Source: Blastocatellia bacterium (lineage in GTDB: Bacteria; Acidobacteriota; Blastocatellia; Pyrinomonadales; Pyrinomonadaceae). Taken from it: a stretch of 64,000 nt of DNA. The notes below the pieces were generated by a model. It searched no databases, was not told the origin of the DNA, and saw only the letters and a list, made by a program, of their open reading frames with translations. Location: contig PMSM01000014.1 in NCBI GenBank assembly GCA_003168335.1, positions 62,001-126,000 of the forward strand. The letters are read 5' to 3'. This document shows, one piece after another, positions 8,652 through 16,359 of the stretch (position 1 is the stretch's first letter; each line of letters begins with the position of its first letter). The position numbers and the translations under genes were made by a program.

Positions 8652-9011
8652 TTAACCGAAGATGTCTTCACGAAGCATATTCAAGAACCGCGTTGCCTGT
8701 TCCTGCATCCGTTTTAGTTCGCTATCCGGTATGCCGTCTGGGGGCTCATCCCAGATCGCGAACGCGCTTTTGATGTCGGAATGGCTTAGGAGGGTTTTGG
8801 CTTGTTCCCCGGTCAAGGAGCCATTTGCTATAAGGGCTTCAATCAGACCCCGCAGGACGACCGCAAAGCCGACAAGCTGGCCCTTAATCTCAGGCTCGCT
8901 AGTCGGAAATAGATCGAGCTGTTTTGATGGATCGCCCAAACCGTCAAATGAGGTTTCTCGCCGCGAGGAACTTCCTACCCTTTTCACGAAGATAGTAATT
9001 GATAGGCGCAC
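8652..9011 (-). CDS. Hypothetical transposon passenger protein
   Basis: A frame of up to 119 residues ends just inside the left end of the transposon. No domain is recognised; the C-terminal 80 residues look helical (for example VVLRGLIEALIANGSLTGEQAKTLL). The first codon could be the GTG at 9011, which would overlap the preceding gene by about 70 bases, or a TTG at 8939, five bases after the stop of that gene; the second would give about 95 residues and a normal operon junction. Neither has a strong ribosome binding site. It is probably translated together with the upstream membrane protein. Confidence 0.5.
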   Translation of the reverse strand: MRLSITIFVKRVGSSSRRETSFDGLGDPSKQLDLFPTSEPEIKGQLVGFAVVLRGLIEALIANGSLTGEQAKTLLSHSDIKSAFAIWDEPPDGIPDSELKRMQEQATRFLNMLREDIFG

Positions 9012-9657
9012 CCGCTATGCCAGCCCAAATGGACTGAATATATTCGCGCTCCTCCAATTCGTTCAGGTGCAGCTTCATTCGTTGCGGGTGAAGGCGCAGA
9101 AAGCCCTCCAAATGTTCCTCAGCAACACCGTCCCCTCGCGCAAGGCGCACGAGGATTTTCAAGTCTGTTTCGTCAGGCTCGTATGCGTCTTCTGGGAACG
9201 TTTTCGCATTACGATCTTTGAGCAGTACATCCTTCACTTCGGCTGGCTTTGCATAGTTGCCATGATCGTCTTGCAGAGGAAGTATATGCGGCCCTTCGGG
9301 GCAAACGTAGCCTTCGCGTCCGTGCGTTCCGATACGGCCCCAGTTTCCCAAAGCGATTTCTTTATGCGCCGGACAATACGGCGTCAGTTCACGATCCCAC
9401 AGGACGCCAAATCGCATCACGCGCTGGCGTTTTCGGAGGCTGCGTAGGTAGAAGAATGCTGCGAGATTTAGCGATAGCGATAGCCCTAATAGCGCCGCTA
9501 GGAGCGGTTTGGGTAGTGTCGGCAATATGCGGTCGCGAACTGGGGGGACTAACGCCACGACAAGCGTTAATAGCAGGAACGATAGCAGCGCAATTGCTTT
9601 CTTTGTTAGCTCTGTCGTTACTGTGTCTATTATTTTGGTCTTAACTTCGGCACTCAA
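8944..9657 (-). CDS. Membrane protein with C-terminal winged-helix-like domain (transposon passenger)
   Basis: The 237-residue product has two hydrophobic segments (about residues 20-42 and 47-72), then a cytosolic part with Cys and His pairs (TPYCPAHKE, YVCPEGPH) and a C-terminal region of about 75 residues that reads like a winged helix (DLKILVRLA, LHLNELEEREYI, YYLREKGRKFLA). It starts with TTG at 9657, preceded by AGGTG five bases upstream, and follows the zinc-ribbon gene by eight bases. The family is unknown to me. The combination suggests a membrane-attached sensor or DNA-binding regulator, but this is inference. It sits inside the 4.3-kb transposon and has no obvious role in transposition. 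Confidence 0.65.
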   Translation of the reverse strand: MSAEVKTKIIDTVTTELTKKAIALLSFLLLTLVVALVPPVRDRILPTLPKPLLAALLGLSLSLNLAAFFYLRSLRKRQRVMRFGVLWDRELTPYCPAHKEIALGNWGRIGTHGREGYVCPEGPHILPLQDDHGNYAKPAEVKDVLLKDRNAKTFPEDAYEPDETDLKILVRLARGDGVAEEHLEGFLRLHPQRMKLHLNELEEREYIQSIWAGIAGAPINYYLREKGRKFLAARNLI

Positions 9658-9665
9658 TGAAACAC

Positions 9666-9827
9666 CTATGCAGCCTTTCGAGCCTTTGCATCTCTTCGCG
9701 GCCTATTCCAGTACGGGCTTTTGCATTTCGGACAGACGCGGGGTTCATTTTCAACGTCACGAGGAATCCACTCATGCTCGCAACGCTCGCAGGAATACTT
9801 ATAAACCGATATTTTCTTCTTTGCCAT
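9666..9827 (-). CDS. Small zinc-ribbon protein, 53 residues
   Basis: The frame MAKKKISVYKYSCERCEHEW... contains two CxxC knuckles (Cys13/Cys16 and Cys32/Cys35) separated by 15 residues, then a basic tail rich in Arg, Lys and Ala. This is the normal size of a single rubredoxin-like zinc ribbon. It begins at the ATG at 9827, only six bases after a good -10 box, so its mRNA may have almost no leader. It is first in the leftward set of three transposon genes and lies divergent to the transposase. Such ribbons often bind nucleic acid or partner proteins; an accessory role in transposition or control is possible but unproven. Confidence 0.75.
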   Translation of the reverse strand: MAKKKISVYKYSCERCEHEWIPRDVENEPRVCPKCKSPYWNRPRRDAKARKAA

Positions 9828-9833
9828 GCTCGG

Positions 9834-9862
9834 AATATACACCTAAAGGGATATACTGTCAA
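9834..9862 (-). promoter_or_regulatory. Leftward sigma-70-like promoter of the zinc-ribbon operon
   Basis: Read on the minus strand there is a perfect -35 TTGACA (9862-9857), a 17-bp spacer and -10 TATATT (9839-9834). The start codon of the zinc-ribbon gene follows six bases later, so transcription should begin at or next to the ATG, giving a leaderless or nearly leaderless message. Confidence 0.65.
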
Positions 9863-9874
9863 GGATGGTTTACC

Positions 9875-9903
9875 TTGACATTACTATGTACCTATGGTAA
9901 TAT
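9875..9903 (+). promoter_or_regulatory. Rightward sigma-70-like promoter of the transposase gene
   Basis: A perfect -35 TTGACA (9875-9880) is followed after 17 bp by TAATAT (9898-9903), a four-of-six -10 box. The transposase ATG at 9949 is 45 bases downstream. The two -35 boxes of the divergent promoters are only 12 bp apart, so a single bound protein could block both. Confidence 0.6.
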
Positions 9904-9948
9904 ACCTCTCAGCTTAGGAACGACAGTTAGAGAGAGGCAAGAAACCAG

Positions 9949-11175
9949 ATGGAACCGAGAGAAATTAAAGGGTTGGAAATCGCAGCTAAATCAAAGTTGA
10001 CGCGCAAGGGCGCTTTGTGGCTTGTGCCGTCGCAGAGCAGCACCGAACGCTACAAGGTCGCCTTGAACGGTGAAAAGCCGGAATGTAATTGCCGGGATCA
10101 CGAATTCACGAACGACAAGTGCAAGCATATCTTTGCGGTTGAGTACACAATCGAGCGCGAGCAGACCAGCGACGGCGTAACGATCACAACCGAAACCGTC
10201 AAAGTCACGCGCAAGACTTACGCGCAGAATTGGCCCGCTTACAACGCCGCTCAGACGCACGAGAAGTCAGAGCTACAGGCTCTGCTCTACGAGTTGTGCC
10301 GGACGATAGCTGAGCCTGAGCAGCAACGCGGTAGGCCGCGCCTCTCGCTTGCCGACATCATCTTTGCGAGCACGTTCAAGATTTACTCCACAGTCTCAGG
10401 GCGTCGCTTTCAGAGCGATTTGCAAGAAGCGAAACGGCGCGGCTTTCTCTCAAAGATGCCATCATACAATTCGGTATTTCGTTATCTGGAATCGGAAGCC
10501 CTCACGCCATACCTGTACGAGTTGATCGCGACCAGCGCCTTGCCGCTCAAGTCAGTTGAGACGGACTTTGCCGTTGACTCATCCGGTTTCAGCACCGGGC
10601 AGTTCATGCGCTGGCTAGACGTGAAGTACGGGAAGGAAGAAGATCGCCGCATGTGGATCAAAGTGCATTTGATGTGCGGGGTGAAAACCAACATCGTCAC
10701 GTCAGTTGAAATCAGCGACGGCTATGCAAACGATCACGGCTACTTCAAACCGCTAGTCGAGCAGACCGCAGCCAACGGATTCACACTGAAAGAAGTTTCA
10801 GCGGACAAGGCATACTTGAGCGGCGAGAATCTCTTGACCACGTTGCGGCACCAAGCGATCCCTTACATCCCGTTCAAGACGAACTCGAAAGCACAGAGCA
10901 CGTATGGCCCGAAGTCAACGCTATGGACTCGGATGCTCAGTTTCTACAACGACAACCGCGAAGAATTCCTGAGCCACTATCATAAGCGCAGCAACGTGGA
11001 AACAACCTTTCACATGATCAAGTCGAAGTTTGGTCAACGGTTGCGCAGCAAGACCATGACGGCGCAGATCAACGAAGCACTCTGTAAAGTTCTTTGTCAT
11101 AATCTTTGTGTCGTCATACAGTCTCAGCATGAGTTGGGAATTGAGACGGACTTTGCAATGGCAGAGGCAGCATAA
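9949..11175 (+). CDS. DDE transposase with N-terminal SWIM zinc finger
   Basis: The 408-residue protein begins with a region holding a SWIM-type finger (CNCRDHEFTNDKCKHIF, about residues 46-62), followed by a DDE catalytic domain: first Asp in FAVDSSGFS, second in SADKAYLS, and Glu in the conserved HKRSNVETTFHMIKSKFG. The ending NEALCKVLCHNLCVVIQ is typical of this IS4/IS5-like group of transposases. It cuts the 12-bp inverted ends of the surrounding element and joins them to target DNA; the 9-bp duplication fits such an enzyme. It has its own promoter. The reading frame is complete and all catalytic residues are present, so the element may still be active. SWIM fingers in transposases probably help bind DNA. 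Confidence 0.93.
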   Translation: MEPREIKGLEIAAKSKLTRKGALWLVPSQSSTERYKVALNGEKPECNCRDHEFTNDKCKHIFAVEYTIEREQTSDGVTITTETVKVTRKTYAQNWPAYNAAQTHEKSELQALLYELCRTIAEPEQQRGRPRLSLADIIFASTFKIYSTVSGRRFQSDLQEAKRRGFLSKMPSYNSVFRYLESEALTPYLYELIATSALPLKSVETDFAVDSSGFSTGQFMRWLDVKYGKEEDRRMWIKVHLMCGVKTNIVTSVEISDGYANDHGYFKPLVEQTAANGFTLKEVSADKAYLSGENLLTTLRHQAIPYIPFKTNSKAQSTYGPKSTLWTRMLSFYNDNREEFLSHYHKRSNVETTFHMIKSKFGQRLRSKTMTAQINEALCKVLCHNLCVVIQSQHELGIETDFAMAEAA

Positions 11176-11278
11176 AAGAAGCGAGATGAGTACATTGATT
11201 TATGAATCAGCGATGAACTCAGGCCACTCATTATCTCCGAGTTCGTACAGAGCGACATAAGTATCGCGAGGAAATCGA

Positions 11279-11722
11279 ATGATCAATGAATCAATGGCCC
11301 AAGATTCCAGTTCGGAATCAGCCTCAAATGAGATTGCTTCCGATAGAGAGATAAGCGTCGAGTTGAGGCCAAGTGCACCTTCGGCGCGGAGGGTGATTCG
11401 AGAACGGAGGCGCAAGGATATTGATGCGGGAAAAGTTACGCTGACCTCTGGGCTAAAGAATCGGAACAACAAGCGCGAGGAACTCTTTTTCCACTTAATG
11501 AGCTTTTGGTTGGCGGCTTCGGATGAAACATTCAAGTATCTCAATGTCTTATCTTTCTCCGGTCGCGAGGCGGCCGACAAAAGAGCAGCGGAAGAAAGTT
11601 GGGTAATCGACTACATAGTGGTCAAAGAATATCGGGCTGGCATGCGGGCCATTGCAGCAAAGTACGAAGATACCACACTAACCAAGTCACTGACACAAAC
11701 CACAGGAGAGAATCAGTCGTGA
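11279..11722 (+). CDS. Hypothetical transposon passenger protein
   Basis: The product is up to 147 residues with no recognised family. The N-terminal third is Ser/Glu rich, then basic (SARRVIRERRRKDI), followed by a helical part (EELFFHLMSFWLAASDETF). The main support for this frame over a 126-codon frame on the other strand is its end: the TGA overlaps the GTG start of the next gene as GTGA, a normal sign of translational coupling, and an AGGAGAG ribosome binding site lies inside its last codons. The start codon is uncertain. Function unknown. Confidence 0.5.
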   Translation: MINESMAQDSSSESASNEIASDREISVELRPSAPSARRVIRERRRKDIDAGKVTLTSGLKNRNNKREELFFHLMSFWLAASDETFKYLNVLSFSGREAADKRAAEESWVIDYIVVKEYRAGMRAIAAKYEDTTLTKSLTQTTGENQS

Positions 11723-12396
11723 AGATCAAAGTCCTTACCGTCGCCGTAATGATCGTCGCTTTCGCGCGCGCCGGGGTAGCGATGGCTCAACAAAACTCCC
11801 CGACGCCGACACCAACGCCCACCCCGACTCCAGCGCAATCGGAGATCGGTTTTAGACAACAGGGCTTTAAGCCTTCGCCAAGCGATCCGCTATCGAAACC
11901 AATATCGACTAAGGACGAGAAGTCAGTACCCAGCGGTCAACGCAAGCAGTCCGTTAAGCAGCCGCATCCCACGACAGATATCGCCAAACTCATCGACGAG
12001 TACATCAAGACGACCAAAGAATACAAAGCGAGCCTGCAAAAGCTGCTGGCTTTGTATGAAGCCAGCGAGCACAAGGCCGAACAGCGTCTGGCGCAATCGA
12101 AAGATCTCTATAAAGACGGGCTGCTCTCACAACCACAAGTAGATGCAAGCGAGCGGGCCTTAGCGGCCGAGAAAGAAAGGGTAAGCGGAGTCGAGCAGCA
12201 AATAGCCACAGCCGATACCCAGATCGCGCGGTCGCTCATAGAACTTCGGAAGGAAGTAACGACGGCCAAGCTTGCGCGGGAATACCGACGGGCTTCAGCG
12301 CGCCAACCAAGTTGTCGCAACTGGACGCTGACAGCCTCTCGTCAAGAGCGTGGCAGTACCGTAACGATGGCCTTTAAGCTGGTATGCAAAGACTGA
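11719..12396 (+). CDS. Exported coiled-coil protein with Thr-Pro linker (transposon passenger)
   Basis: The frame starts with GTG at 11719, eight bases after AGGAGAG, and gives 225 residues. The first 24 are a signal peptide (VKVLTVAVMIVAFARAG-like core ending AMAQ). Residues about 28-38 are a run of Thr-Pro pairs, then a Pro/Lys-rich spacer, then about 95 residues of charged heptad-like sequence (KLIDEYIKTTKEYKASL through VEQQIATADTQIARSL) that should form a coiled coil, as in TolC- or HlyD-like periplasmic proteins. The end (CRNWTLTASRQ, FKLVCKD) has two Cys that could pair. Acts in the periplasm by inference. No transposition role is evident, which makes it an unusual passenger. Confidence 0.7.
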   Translation: MKIKVLTVAVMIVAFARAGVAMAQQNSPTPTPTPTPTPAQSEIGFRQQGFKPSPSDPLSKPISTKDEKSVPSGQRKQSVKQPHPTTDIAKLIDEYIKTTKEYKASLQKLLALYEASEHKAEQRLAQSKDLYKDGLLSQPQVDASERALAAEKERVSGVEQQIATADTQIARSLIELRKEVTTAKLAREYRRASARQPSCRNWTLTASRQERGSTVTMAFKLVCKD

Positions 12397-12408
12397 GAGC
12401 GCGCTGAA

Positions 12409-12852
12409 ATGACCATAGACGACGAAATAGCAACGCTTGATAAAGAGTATCCTTTGACCCCGCATACTAACGCAGGGCGTCTCTATTCGACCGTGCGGCG
12501 CATGAAAGCCGAAAAGGAAAGAAATATTCCGATTGAACGGCGGACTGGTTTCGCCGTTTCCGTCAAGACAGGCAAGGCCGCTAACGAAATGGCCGAGGCG
12601 GAGTGGGAAGGCTTCTATGCGAGTCTGTGCGCGGAGCTAAGGCGGGATTATCCAGATATGCACTCGCGTCTATTTTCCACGCCTCACCGGACGCCAGAAG
12701 AGCTTCGCTTCCTTCAAGATGCGGAACGGCTAGAGGGCCGATCCTTAACCGAGCAAGAGGCGAATCTTTGGATTGGTCAGGCGATCTCAATCGGTGACTT
12801 GCCAGACCATGCGGAAGATTGCCCGTTCTGCAAACTGTACGGCATAGAGTGA
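12409..12852 (+). CDS. Hypothetical transposon passenger protein
   Basis: The 147-residue frame starts at an ATG 12 bases after the preceding gene and stops 11 bases before the right subterminal repeat. It looks soluble and helical, contains long acidic and Arg-rich helices (AEAEWEGFYASLCAELRRDYP) and ends with a CPFCKLYGIE motif, a possible redox or metal-binding CxxC. I do not recognise the family. Being the last of the four rightward genes, it is probably cotranscribed from the transposase promoter. Confidence 0.6.
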   Translation: MTIDDEIATLDKEYPLTPHTNAGRLYSTVRRMKAEKERNIPIERRTGFAVSVKTGKAANEMAEAEWEGFYASLCAELRRDYPDMHSRLFSTPHRTPEELRFLQDAERLEGRSLTEQEANLWIGQAISIGDLPDHAEDCPFCKLYGIE

Positions 12853-12863
12853 TCGGTCAATAT

Positions 12864-12878
12864 GCTTTTTGGATCAAA
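12864..12878. repeat. Right subterminal 15-bp inverted repeat of the transposon
   Basis: GCTTTTTGGATCAAA is the exact complement of the left copy at 8635-8649. The terminal 12-mer TGAGGCAAAGCC follows at 12899-12910. Confidence 0.75.
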
Positions 12879-12910
12879 AGACACCATTAACCGACTTATG
12901 AGGCAAAGCC

Positions 12911-12919
12911 CTTTCTAAC
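12911..12919. repeat. Right 9-bp target-site duplication (CTTTCTAAC)
   Basis: Identical to the 9-mer at 8605-8613 and directly adjacent to the last base of the transposon. Removing 8614-12919 would restore the uninterrupted original site. Confidence 0.85.
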
Positions 12920-13402
12920 ATAATATGTATTATCAGACGCAGCCACTATAACTGTGCGGTGAGGGCGAAAGGTCCTCCGGTTAGGTAAGAGTAATAGCAA
13001 GCGTCAAGCAAACTGCTTCCCTACGAAGACGATCGACCCTGACAGTAAGCACTCTTACTTAACAAGAAGCCTGTGTAATTAGATTTAGTTAGCAGCTCGT
13101 TCTATCGAACCTGCTTTCAACACCAGTCAGGCTGTAATGTTTTAACGCTTCCGTAAAGTCGAGTGTAAAGCAGATTTACTTAACCCGACGTCAATCGGTT
13201 TGATTCAGGGGGCTCGGTGAGATGGCGGTTCCTTTGCTTTCCCGTCAGCGCCGGTTTGATTAGCGCTAGGGTGAATGCGGTCGAGGAGGTTGAGGTGTCG
13301 TTGAGGGCGAACGTTGGGCCCAGGTTGACGAATCATACTGCTGTCTCCTAGAGTTCAATGCTCGTCGCAATTAAGCTGTTGGTTAAGAAGGTTTGAGGTC
13401 AG
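12920..13402. other. Intergenic gap of about 480 bases
   Basis: I see no convincing reading frame or RNA gene. It begins with an AT-rich imperfect palindrome (ATAATATGTATTAT, about 12920-12933). The stretch just before the next gene contains no clear promoter. Confidence 0.4.
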
Positions 13403-13945
13403 ATGCCTGTAAAGATTGAGAACCAGTACACGGGAAAGCTGCCGCGGAATACGCTTACGAATGTCGAGCGCGCGCTGGCCAGCGTGCCGCGCGAACATCT
13501 GCGTGGAATTGAGCGGCTGCGGTTGGTTAGCGTGATCACGGAACCGCGCGCGCGCATGGCCGCGAAAGGGACAGACCTTCCGGGTCTATATCATCCGCGC
13601 CAGGGTAACCAGGGGGCGTGGTTTGAAGTGGCGCTCACTCCCCTCACCTCCGCCAACAAACCGTTTCACAAGCGCATAATTCCGCGGCTGTCATTCAAGG
13701 GGAATCTGTCGGCGGTGGTTTTCTCTTTGGTCGCGCAGCACTACCATCTGACTTTGCGTCATTCGGTAAAGCGCGGATCGGTTGAGCCCGCGGTGCGCGC
13801 GTACGTCGAAAAGCAGTTGAAGGCCTGGAACGAAAACCAACACAAGATCCGGGCAAAACTATTCAAGCCCCTGCAGCCAACGCTGGAGCGCTGGAGCAAG
13901 TCTTTGGCGAAACGAGCGGCGGCGGAAAAGAAGAAGAAGGGTTGA
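13403..13945 (+). CDS. Conserved-looking hypothetical protein, 180 residues
   Basis: The frame has good codon structure, an ATG at 13403 and a GAGG a few bases before it. The sequence suggests a soluble protein: an N-terminal alpha/beta part (VERALASVPREHLRGIERLRLVSVI), a middle with aromatic and basic residues (VVFSLVAQHYHLTLRHSVKRG) and a long basic C-terminal helix ending in a lysine run. The HYHLTLRHS stretch has three His residues but lacks the spacing of a known metalloprotease motif. It is convergent with parB, and a strong hairpin (13988-14052) separates the two. Function unknown. Confidence 0.65.
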   Translation: MPVKIENQYTGKLPRNTLTNVERALASVPREHLRGIERLRLVSVITEPRARMAAKGTDLPGLYHPRQGNQGAWFEVALTPLTSANKPFHKRIIPRLSFKGNLSAVVFSLVAQHYHLTLRHSVKRGSVEPAVRAYVEKQLKAWNENQHKIRAKLFKPLQPTLERWSKSLAKRAAAEKKKKG

Positions 13946-13987
13946 CGCTAGCTGCGTGACTGTAAAATTGACAACTCTTTAGTGCAG

Positions 13988-14052
13988 TTTCGTGTGATTT
14001 CGTGGATCGTCCCATGCAGGAGCAAAAGATCGATCCACGAAATCACACGAAA
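13988..14052. repeat. REP-like palindrome, 22-bp perfect arms
   Basis: TTTCGTGTGATTTCGTGGATCG at 13988 onward (22 bp in all) is the exact complement of 14031-14052, with a 21-bp loop. A related copy is found at 30387-30451. It lies between two convergent genes, a common place for REP elements, and may end transcription from either side although no U-run follows. Confidence 0.8.
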
Positions 14053-14145
14053 ACTATCGCAAAGACATGGGCGCAAAGTTTTCTTTGGAACTTCAATTGG
14101 GGTAATGAGATGATCCCGACCGATTTCATCTCAAACGCGGCACAG

Positions 14146-14970
14146 TCAGCTCGCTTCGTCGATGTTCTGAGCGGCGGCATTCAGCGCTTCGAAAAGTTCT
14201 TCTGCCGAGATGTTACTCTTGCGGAACTTCACCTCAACCTTGAATTCCCTTCCCGGCGCCTCGTAACGGTAAACGTAAGGTTCAGATGCTCCGGTCGGAT
14301 CCACGAAAGCCCGCCGTGCTTTGCGAGCGCCGTCGCGAGTCAGACCCTCAGACGCGATCTGTTCGGCCATCGTGCGCATCGATTCATCGTCCGGCTGACG
14401 GACAATCTGCAGCAAGAGCGATTTCGAAGTGATCTCACAGGCGCGACAAATCTCGCGGATCGAGCTCGGAATCGAGGCGATCGATAGCGCCTCAGTCACT
14501 GTACTTCGGCTCTTCCCGACTTTTCGGGCCACATCTTCATGCGTGTAGCCGAAGCGTTCGCACAACGCGCGCAATCCGTCGGCCTCTTCCCATGGCGTCA
14601 GGTCCTTCCGCTGCATGTTCTCGATCAGCGCGATCTCAGCGACGGCGCTTTCGTCGACGTCCATCTCAATGCAGGGAAGTTCCGTCAGACCGGCCGCAGT
14701 GGCTGCCCGCCAGCGACGTTCGCCGGCGATGATCATCCATCGCCCCATCATCGGCTTGACCAGCAGCGGCTCAAGCACGCCCTTTTCGCTGATCGAGGCC
14801 GTCAACTCCGTCAGGTCGCCGATTTCGGTGCGCGGCTGATCAGGATTGGGATCGAGTCTGTCGATCGGAATCATCCGCCCGACGTGGGTCGTGGTGGACT
14901 GCGTCAACTCATCGACGTAGTGCGCGTCGTGGCGCATGCTAAGACCGGTGGGCAAGCCTCTTCTAGACAC
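14146..14970 (-). CDS. parB: ParB/Spo0J-family chromosome-partitioning protein
   Basis: The 274-residue protein has the ParB CTP-binding N-terminal domain with the box motifs [14 protein letters not shown] and AGERRWRAA and the conserved [10 protein letters not shown], followed by a helix-turn-helix ([21 protein letters not shown]) that reads parS sites. The C-terminal dimer region is short. It starts with GTG at 14970, inside the last codons of parA, with GAGG nine bases before it, so the pair is translationally coupled. ParB would load on parS near the origin and work with ParA in segregation. I found no parS-like palindrome in the window. It could also be a plasmid-type or second-copy ParB, but the surrounding core genes favour a chromosomal one. 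Confidence 0.92.
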   Translation of the reverse strand: MSRRGLPTGLSMRHDAHYVDELTQSTTTHVGRMIPIDRLDPNPDQPRTEIGDLTELTASISEKGVLEPLLVKPMMGRWMIIAGERRWRAATAAGLTELPCIEMDVDESAVAEIALIENMQRKDLTPWEEADGLRALCERFGYTHEDVARKVGKSRSTVTEALSIASIPSSIREICRACEITSKSLLLQIVRQPDDESMRTMAEQIASEGLTRDGARKARRAFVDPTGASEPYVYRYEAPGREFKVEVKFRKSNISAEELFEALNAAAQNIDEAS

Positions 14971-15718
14971 GGCTCATTACCTCGTTGCAAAGTTTTTCGT
15001 ACTCGACTGCGCCCGAAGATTGCGGGGCGAAAGTAAAAATGGATTCTTTATATGCCGGTGATTCCTCTAATCGCACGCTCTTCGTAATTACCGTGTCGAA
15101 GAGCTTCCGCCCAAAGACCCGGCGAATTTGCTCGTAAACTTCCTTGCCCAGTGTCGTGCGCTTGTCGTGGAGGGTCACGAGCACTCCCACCATTTCCAAC
15201 TTGGGATTTGGCCGAGCTTTCACTTTCTCGATCGTTTCCAATAAATCGTCAGTTCCTTCCAGAGCAAAATAAGAGGACTGGATCGGAATCAGCACGTGGC
15301 TCGAAGCCACGAGGGCGTTGACGGTAATCAAGCCGAGCGTCGGCGGAGTGTCGATCACAATCACCTTGTAGATCTTCTTGAGCGGCTCGATGCGGTCCTT
15401 CAAGCGAAAAGGCGCATCAAAGTCGCCGACTAGTTTCGACTCGAGCTTCGCCAGACTAATCCTTGCCGGAATGATGTCCAGGCCTTCGACCGGAGTCTTG
15501 TAAATCGGGAACCCGTCAGTTCCCTGCCCGTCCATCATCAATTCGTAAGCTGAGCGGTCGATCGCCAGCGGATCCAGAAACGAGATCGTACTATTAGCCT
15601 GCGGATCGAGGTCAAGGAGCAGCGTTTTGGTTCCGCGCCTGGCGAAAGCCGCCGCGAGGTTGATCGCGGTAGTGGTCTTGCCGACTCCGCCCTTCTGATT
15701 AGTGATTGCTATTATCAC
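14963..15718 (-). CDS. parA: ParA/Soj-family partition ATPase
   Basis: The protein has the deviant Walker A motif [14 protein letters not shown] near residues 9-22, Walker A' [12 protein letters not shown] and Walker [12 protein letters not shown], diagnostic of the ParA/MinD ATPase class, at the normal size of about 250 residues. I chose the GTG at 15718 (protein begins [11 protein letters not shown]) since the upstream TTG at 15742 lies inside a palindromic repeat. It overlaps parB by eight bases. ParA binds DNA with ATP and is released by ParB, moving parS regions. The two are next to the bifunctional-nuclease-family gene but separated from it by hairpin repeats. Confidence 0.93.
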   Translation of the reverse strand: MIIAITNQKGGVGKTTTAINLAAAFARRGTKTLLLDLDPQANSTISFLDPLAIDRSAYELMMDGQGTDGFPIYKTPVEGLDIIPARISLAKLESKLVGDFDAPFRLKDRIEPLKKIYKVIVIDTPPTLGLITVNALVASSHVLIPIQSSYFALEGTDDLLETIEKVKARPNPKLEMVGVLVTLHDKRTTLGKEVYEQIRRVFGRKLFDTVITKSVRLEESPAYKESIFTFAPQSSGAVEYEKLCNEVMSRV

Positions 15719-15736
15719 GTTACGGACTCTGATGTC

Positions 15737-15818
15737 CGACAAGCTTTAGCTTGTCGTAGACGTTGTCTGCACTCAATTCGAGTCAAAAGCAAGCAAGCGA
15801 CAAACCGAAAGTTTGTCG
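15737..15818. repeat. Pair of short hairpins sharing a CGACAA stem
   Basis: CGACAAGCT pairs with AGCTTGTCG (15737-15756, nine-base stem) and CGACAAAC pairs with GTTTGTCG (15798-15818, eight-base stem). The two hairpins are related to each other, as in a REP pair. They occupy the gap between parA and the upstream gene and overlap the upstream candidate start codon of parA. Confidence 0.65.
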
Positions 15819-15831
15819 GACTAATGCCCCA

Positions 15832-16323
15832 TCACATTGGCAAATCACTGGCGTCGCCAATAACGTCCGGCCATTCTTCCTCGGCGCTTTCAGCGTCGGA
15901 TTCGCTTTCGTCCTCGGTCGCAATTGTGTTGCGCGATGCTTGGATCACATCCAGGTCGACGTAGATAGGACAATCGGCCCGGAGCGCCAGCGCAATCGCA
16001 TCAGACGGACGCGAATCAAGTCTCATCGGTTCGCCGTTCTCTCCGGTCAGCTCAATTACTGCATAAAACGTATTGTCGCGCAGCGAGGTAACCACTACGC
16101 GATCGACTTTTAATCCCAACTCGACAATCAGATTGCGCAACAGATCGTGTGTCATTGGTCGGGGCGGCGCAATTTTCTCAATTTCCAGGGCGATGGCGTT
16201 TGCTTCATATGCTCCCACCCAGATGGGCAGCATCGTTTCGCTGTTGATGTCCTTGAGGATGATTATCGGCGTGCCGCTATTGGGATCCATCATCAGCGCC
16301 CGAATCTTGACCTCTATTTCCAT
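15832..16323 (-). CDS. Bifunctional nuclease family protein (DUF151/BFN)
   Basis: The 163-residue product begins MEIEVKIRALMMDPNSGTPI and contains the family's core LPIWVGAYEANAIALEIE, MTHDLLRNLI and SRPSDAIALALRADCPIYV. Members of this family are small proteins described as having DNase and RNase activity in plants, and are common but little studied in bacteria. I chose the ATG at 16323, where most homologs start; a GTG at 16347 would add eight residues. The last 30 residues are strongly acidic (DESESDAESAEEEW) and look disordered. It is downstream of miaB with a 36-base gap and may share its transcript. Confidence 0.88.
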   Translation of the reverse strand: MEIEVKIRALMMDPNSGTPIIILKDINSETMLPIWVGAYEANAIALEIEKIAPPRPMTHDLLRNLIVELGLKVDRVVVTSLRDNTFYAVIELTGENGEPMRLDSRPSDAIALALRADCPIYVDLDVIQASRNTIATEDESESDAESAEEEWPDVIGDASDLPM

Positions 16324-16359
16324 TTTCTCTACCCCGCTATTGTACACAATCCTGACGGA

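Larger units (their letters stand above)
8614..12910. mobile_element. Complete 4.3-kb unit transposon with SWIM-DDE transposase and six passenger genes
   Basis: The two ends are perfect 12-bp inverted repeats: GGCTTTGCCTCA at 8614-8625 and its complement at 12899-12910. A second perfect inverted pair of 15 bp (TTTGATCCAAAAAGC) lies inside at 8635-8649 and 12864-12878. A 9-bp direct repeat flanks both ends exactly. The element carries three minus-strand genes on the left (8652-9827) and four plus-strand genes on the right (9949-12852), including the transposase, with back-to-back promoters in the middle. Perfect ends and target duplication suggest a fairly recent, single insertion. At 4297 bp it is larger than a simple insertion sequence, and none of the passengers looks like an antibiotic-resistance gene. 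Confidence 0.9.

Noticed and set aside
11200..11580. A 126-codon minus-strand frame opposite the 11279 gene
   Set aside because: The plus-strand frame overlaps the next gene's start as GTGA and contains its ribosome binding site; the minus frame has no such support.
14146..15718. parAB as part of a plasmid or phage
   Set aside because: The pair is surrounded by core genes (miaB, ssb, dnaE) and no replication or phage gene is near, so chromosomal parAB is simpler; no parS site was found to test it.
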